A stretch of 64,000 bases of DNA from Lotus japonicus (taxonomy: Eukaryota; Streptophyta; Magnoliopsida; Fabales; Fabaceae): assembly GCF_012489685.1 (NCBI RefSeq), contig NC_080042.1, forward strand, positions 93,708,576-93,772,575, written 5' to 3'. Below, piece by piece: positions 59,301 to 64,000 of this stretch (position 1 is the first letter of the stretch; the number at the start of each line of letters is the position of its first letter). Position numbers and translations under genes: made by a program. The notes beneath the pieces were generated by a model. That model was given only the letters and a program-made list of their open reading frames with translations, did no database searches and was not told the origin of the DNA.

Positions 59301-60721
59301 TTAGAAGCAGCCGCCCAACTGGAAAAATTGAAAGACAAGTTAGTTGCTATTAGCAATATAAACACATCAAGAGAATTCCATTTTGTTAAGATGCAATTTT
59401 GACCCAAGTAATCATAGAAAGCATAAAATGATCAAAGAGTAGAGTTGAGCAAATATTGAGGCAGAATGCTGATGAATCTCAGAAAATGAAACAATAAAAT
59501 CAAATGAAGTAAACAGGAGAAAAGAAACAAGAAGCCAGAGGATAACTACTAGCAGTTCATGCATGTGGCAAACAATATGGGATTCTAGGTTCCTAACCCT
59601 TGTTAGGACCGAAATGCGTTTCATTGTGACTGTATCAGTGATCAGTAGCAACAATAATATGCAGATGTGAATGACCTTGCCAGGAAATTGTACATACCAA
59701 AATTGCCTCAATCTCCTCTTTGGACACAGGAGTTCTTTTGGGTTGAAGAGAGGCCTTCCCTCCCAGCGATGTTGAGGCTTTTGAACTTGAGAAGAAAGAT
59801 AAATTTGCATCGGTTGCTGAAGACGAAGGTTGTTTGTCAGGTGCAGAACCTGCAATCAAATTTTCAGAAGAATTGCACAATTTACTTATTGTCTCAACAC
59901 AAACTAATTAATGACAATAAATTAACACCCATCACAAAGATCAGACTATTATGAACAACAACATAATCAAAATGAAAACTTCGATGGAATAGAGATAAAA
60001 AACAGAAAAAAAAAATCAATTTACATGATACCATTAACATAATAACCCTTCCTAAGACTGAACTGGACAGTAATAATTAAACTTGTTTGACCACATTGTT
60101 CTACACTTAGGGACTAGCATTACATGAGCATGAGCATTCAATTCAATTTTTGGAATCACTTGAAAAGCCACCTTTTAAGTTTGAACTATCCCAGAAATCA
60201 AATTTGCTAGGGTTTGTTTGGGAATGTGATGCTGTATTCATATCTAAAAATTCTAATGTGAATAGGACTACCAAACAAAATCAAAACTAGAATTCTCATA
60301 AAATAAAGCAATACATTAGATGATCTCCAAAAATTCAGAACTAAATCAGCTTAAATCCAGCTTACAACAACATGGGCATGGCATAATAGGATTTGACTTG
60401 AATGGAGACAAATAATAAAGTATGAAATTATTAGAATTTCAATATTTGATCTTCAGTAACACATGAAAATCGTATCATGCATGAATCCAAATTGACATGA
60501 CGATCGGAATTATAGCAAAGAAAAGATAATGGTGGAAGAAAATTGACATGATGAAACTACAAAGGGATTTAGGGTTCGTTATTGGTAACCATGAAGGCAA
60601 AAAAGAGATACAGTAAAAAGCGAGAAAAAAAAAGGGGGGGATGATGCATACCAGAGGATTTGCCATGTCTGTTGGGGAATTTGATGCGAGGGATTCTTTT
60701 GAGAGCTTGAGCGCCACCCAT
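59301..60721 (-). CDS. KGD4/MRPS36-like small mitochondrial protein, 79 aa
   Basis: Three coding exons, 60721-60652, 59849-59698 and 59318-59301, total 240 nt, 79 aa. The last exon encodes only LGGCF and the stop. The N-terminus is MGGAQALKRIPRIKFPNRHG and the C-terminus KASLQPKRTPVSKEEIEAIL plus LGGCF, with a Ser-rich linker between. The pattern 'Ile-Arg/Lys-Phe-Pro-x-Arg ... Val-Ser-x-Glu-Glu ... Ile-x-x-Gly-Gly' is that of KGD4/MRPS36. That subunit recruits the E3 enzyme (dihydrolipoyl dehydrogenase) to the 2-oxoglutarate dehydrogenase complex in yeast and animals. The match is by short motifs only, so function is inferred. The plant protein is shorter than the animal one. The 18-nt coding part of the last exon makes this gene easy to miss by ORF search. 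Confidence 0.72.
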
Positions 60722-60788
60722 GGCTGAGGCGGTGGAAGGAATCCAGAAAGAGCAAACAAGGATTAGGACACGCCGGAAACACTCAAGA

Positions 60789-62989
60789 CTAGAAATTAAA
60801 CCCGTGCGTTACACGGGTTCGTTTTTAATATGTATTTTTTAATTGTAATATTTAAATTTGCAGAAAGGTAAGAAAGCTATTATTTAGAAGAAGATTTAGA
60901 ATATATGTATAATTAAATATAATTGAGTTATAATATTCTCACACTTTCTTTCTCTAATAAGGGAAAAAATGATCAAACAGGTAGATTTTTTTATTTTTTT
61001 TTTGCTTCATCGGAAGAAAAAATAGGTAGATTTCTATTGAGATTGAAATGAGAGTAGTTTTTTTTTTTGATATAAAAGAAATCTAATTACTTAATTAGAT
61101 TAGTATTGAAATGAACGTGGTAGTCTACTATTTTTTTTTCTAATATTTATTTAGTCATTGCAGTGATGTTATCAGTTGTGCTAATTTTTTTTATCAAGAA
61201 TAATGTGGTTGTTTACCATTGTTGGTGACATAGAAGTTCTTTTAAAATCATTTTCACGAACATAAAAATAGATTCTATCTAACTGCAGGATGGACGTCAT
61301 TTGTTCCTTTTGAATGATTAAGTTGCTATTTTTTTCCCCCATAATATGACAATATTGAGGAGTGAAAGATTCCTATTTCTTATCAAGAATATAGTGAGTA
61401 CTACATTTTACACTTATCTTTCTAGTGCAATATATAAATTTATGTGGCTCACACTTTGTTACTGATTTGTGTCATATAAATATAGAAATGATGATATATT
61501 TGTATGATTTCAATTGAATGAGAAGAGTTGTTTAGTAAATTACCATATATGTGAAACTCACAGTTTTATTTTCCAATCATCTGCAACGGGGATATATCAC
61601 TAAGTAATGTGTGTTTCTTGTTGTTGTTGATGATCTTTCTCCTGCAATAAAGAAATAAGAATAAGTAATTTAAAAAAGCAATTTTGAAATTAACTAAAAT
61701 AATTAAAAATGACATACTTGTTGAAGTAGTTAGAGACAATTGTCATTTTTTTCTCACCAGCAGCTGAAGTCTAAGAAATATGAATAATTTGAGTTTGTGA
61801 GTGATTTCACTGGTTTGTTTATATAGAGATATAATAGATGCATGGTTCAATATAATACATTTCATTTTTTTTTATTTAATGTAGATAGTTGAATAGCCTC
61901 CTGACATTAACAATTTTATTCAGTTTTTGACACTGGTATTGCCATCATCCCACTATTTTTAATTTAATGTTAGTTTTTCTTCGGAGTTACTATGTCAAGA
62001 AATTCTAAGAGTTTGTGAGTTTAAGAAAAATAGACATATATTCCTGCAGAAAATTGGACAGCAAACTAAGACCATTGCATATCAAGATTAATTTTGGCGG
62101 AAGTATGCTTTATTGTTAATAGTTTTTTTTTTTATTGGACTAAATTGATATTAGTTTAAAATTAACATTAAATTTGATTTTAATTTAAGGTACTGTGCTA
62201 AAACCATTTGCAGATATAACTTTGTGGTCTGTTACACTTTTGGCATGGATGTTACTCTTTTGCTTATACATTTGATATTTATTAAGTTTAAAACTGAAAT
62301 CATTAGTGCACAAGTTTCCACTACCCGTTCATTCACTCATTAAGTTATCTCATTAAAACACCAGTTTTTTTACTAATGTATGTAGGTTCTCATGGGTATT
62401 TATACTTAATACTTAGCTCAAGTGAGCTTTACTAATAGATAGATAGATAGATAAATTTTTTTTTTTGAGAAACCAAATATATATATATATATAATTACTT
62501 TGGGAAATAAGAGCCCCAAGTACAATATAGATAGATATATATTGTTAGAAAATTTTTTATTTTAAAAGTATTTTATCTAAATTATTTATTAATAAATATT
62601 ATTTTGTTTTTAATTTTGATTTTTTTAATTTGTCAAATGCAAAGCTCAAGTCAATTTTAAGTCTATGAATGTTGTTATTTAATATAAGTAGTTGAATAGG
62701 TTTTTATAATACAAATTTTTTCAGTTTTTAGTTTATTAATTTTTTTATTTTTTAATGTATTTAATAGAAAGGTATGTGAGCTTTTATGGTTTAATACATT
62801 AATTGCATGCAAAAACACAAGTGTGCTTTACATATATATATATAGATTTTATAATACAAATTTTTTCAGTTTTTAGTTTATTAATTTTTTTATTTTTTAA
62901 TGTATTTAATAGAAAGGTATGTGAGCTTTTATGGTTTAATACATTAATTGCATGCAAAAACACAAGTGTGCTTTACATATATATATAGA
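60789..62989 (-). mobile_element. Helitron-like non-autonomous element
   Basis: Read on the minus strand, the element starts TCTATATATATATGTAAAGC (5' end at 62989) and ends with a hairpin (AACCCGTG, CGTTA-type loop, CACGGGTT; 60799-60818), six bases, then CTAG at 60792-60789. Helitrons begin TC and end in a hairpin followed by CTRR, inserted between A and T. The base before the TC end is A and the base after CTAG is T on that strand, as expected. Of its 2201 bp none encodes a Rep/helicase. It sits 67 bp upstream of the KGD4-like start codon. Confidence 0.55.
62702..62988. repeat. 145-bp tandem duplication
   Basis: The units 62702-62846 and 62847-62988 are identical except for one TA step in the (TA)n tract. 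Each ends in ATATATATAGAT. That is the 5' terminus of the Helitron-like element, so the element end itself is duplicated. The near identity means the duplication is recent. Confidence 0.92.
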
Positions 62990-63647
62990 TTATACTATAC
63001 GCAACAGAAGAATTGTGTGTCGAAAGGATGAAACATTTGTCCAAACAAGGCCTCAACATATTCCTAGGTCCATTAAGTAGCAAAAAACATATATGAATCT
63101 CAATATTAGTCTTTAGGTTACTAAATTATATGGACCGGTGTCGCGGGGCTCGACCTACACAGAAAGGAGCGATTGTCTCGAGCGGGTCCATCTCGTAGGA
63201 TTTATACAGAATCCTAGCGAGTTGGGCTAGTCTTGACTAAAGGTCCATTAAGTTGTTGTAAGACTCATTTTGTAATAGGCTAAGGGTTAGAGTCATTGCC
63301 GATTTATAAAAGATAGACCCTCATTTATAATAAATTAGGTTTTCTCTAGATACCAAACAATGGATGCACAAAACTCTAGATTTAGGACCTCCATGTTCGT
63401 GTAAGAACATTATACTTTCAAATATTTTATTTGGGTTAAATATGTTTTTATTTAGTCACTAATATATGGGTGCCTAAATTGGTCTCTTAAAAAAATCATA
63501 GTTTTTGATTGGTCAAAAACTTTTTTTATTTGAAATAAGGACCCATGAGTAAACTCTTCAACCCATGACCATGAGTCCTTATTTCAAATAATTTTTCTAA
63601 GGACAAAAATTATCAATGAGGTTATTATCTGCTAAAATTTTCTTTTA
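62990..63647. other. Intergenic DNA with an LTR-like stretch
   Basis: A GC-richer piece (GGTGTCGCGGGGCTCGACC near 63136) and a TATA-like TTTATAAAAGATAGACCC near 63302 suggest an LTR remnant, but I found no borders. Confidence 0.3.
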
Positions 63648-63655
63648 CTTGAAAC

Positions 63656-63871
63656 CAGAGCCGGCCCAAGCGCCAAGCCACCCAAGCAAGGGCTTTAGGC
63701 CTTCAATTTTTTATTTTATTTTACCAAGTAAAAAAAGGCCTCCAATTTTTTTTACTAAATAAAAAAGGCCTCAAAAGTTTTAATAAATAAATATTTCTTT
63801 AGGTAAAAATGCCTCCCTTTTAAAATTTTTAAAATTTGTTTTAGGTCTTGTTTAGTGTTGGGTCGGCCCTG
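63656..63871. mobile_element. hAT MITE with 8-bp target duplication
   Basis: The ends are CAGAGCCGGCCCAA and (inverted) CAGGGCCGACCCAA, 12 of 14 matching. Perfect 8-bp duplications CTTGAAAC lie at 63648-63655 and 63872-63879. The 216-bp body is mostly GGCCTTCAATTTTTT-type sequence. The CAGGGCCGGCCC type ends are known from hAT elements that encode zinc-finger MYM-type transposases. Confidence 0.9.
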
Positions 63872-64000
63872 CTTGAAACTATGTATATTTCTGATTTCTG
63901 AACGATCTCTATTAAGGTACATATTTCATAGCCCCATGCACCAGATGTGGAGGTTATTTCATGCTCAGTTTATTGAAAATCATATTGAAATGAATATACT

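Noticed and set aside
62440..62535. GATA and TA microsatellites as a functional array
   Set aside because: Short simple repeats within the Helitron-like element, too degenerate to call separately.
1..64000. CRISPR array or bacterial-type operon
   Set aside because: No regularly spaced short repeats, and the genes are spliced. The sequence is plant nuclear DNA.

Overview
This window looks like nuclear DNA of a eudicot plant, most likely a legume. The genes are intron-rich with canonical GT/AG borders. Their products include a group A-6 ERF factor, a clade A PP2C, a LACS4-type acyl-CoA synthetase and NDPK3. The intergenic DNA is AT-rich and full of plant transposons: Ty3/gypsy Tat lineage, Tourist, Stowaway, Mutator-like, hAT, a Helitron-like element and LINE remnants. 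The species cannot be named from the sequence alone.

Layout. 1-5852 is the 3' half of a Tat-lineage Ty3/gypsy retrotransposon. Its pol is broken by stop codons, but a spliced antisense ORF is intact, and a 3' LTR follows. 5853-9050 is intergenic and carries an inverted-repeat element rich in AGCTTATAAGCT-type words. At 9131-9430 two hairpins, about 215 bp apart, each carry a miR477-like sequence downstream of a TATA box. An LTR remnant (about 10.05-10.52 kb) and an intronless gene for a secreted histidine-rich protein (11459-12178) follow. Next come a deleted hAT element with a perfect 8-bp target duplication (13067-13593) and a small unrecognised membrane-protein gene candidate from 14045.

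From 17 kb on, every recognised gene is on the minus strand: an ERF061/062-like factor (17007-17999), a clade A PP2C (28763-30165), a 19-exon LACS4-like gene (31954-39648), a UIEF-like mRNA export adaptor (45104-48074), NDPK3 (50473-52835), a small PH-domain protein (54791-56718) and a 79-aa KGD4/MRPS36-like protein (59301-60721). The stretch from 18.3 to 28.7 kb is gene-poor and holds Tourist and Stowaway MITEs and a SINE-like remnant.

Two neighbouring TIR elements (41731-43404 and 43468-44643) have imperfect 9-10 bp flanking repeats and GC-rich, gene-like interiors. They resemble non-autonomous, Pack-type Mutator elements. The 3' end of the window has a Helitron-like element (60789-62989) whose 5' terminal about 145 bp is tandemly duplicated, and a 216-bp hAT MITE (63656-63871).

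The host genes do not form one pathway. Two themes recur: stress/ABA control (PP2C with ABRE-like boxes upstream; ERF) and mitochondrial energy metabolism (NDPK3; KGD4-like). Exon structures were built by hand from splice signals, reading frame and remembered family sequence. All reconstructed coding sequences have lengths divisible by three, but none was checked against transcripts.
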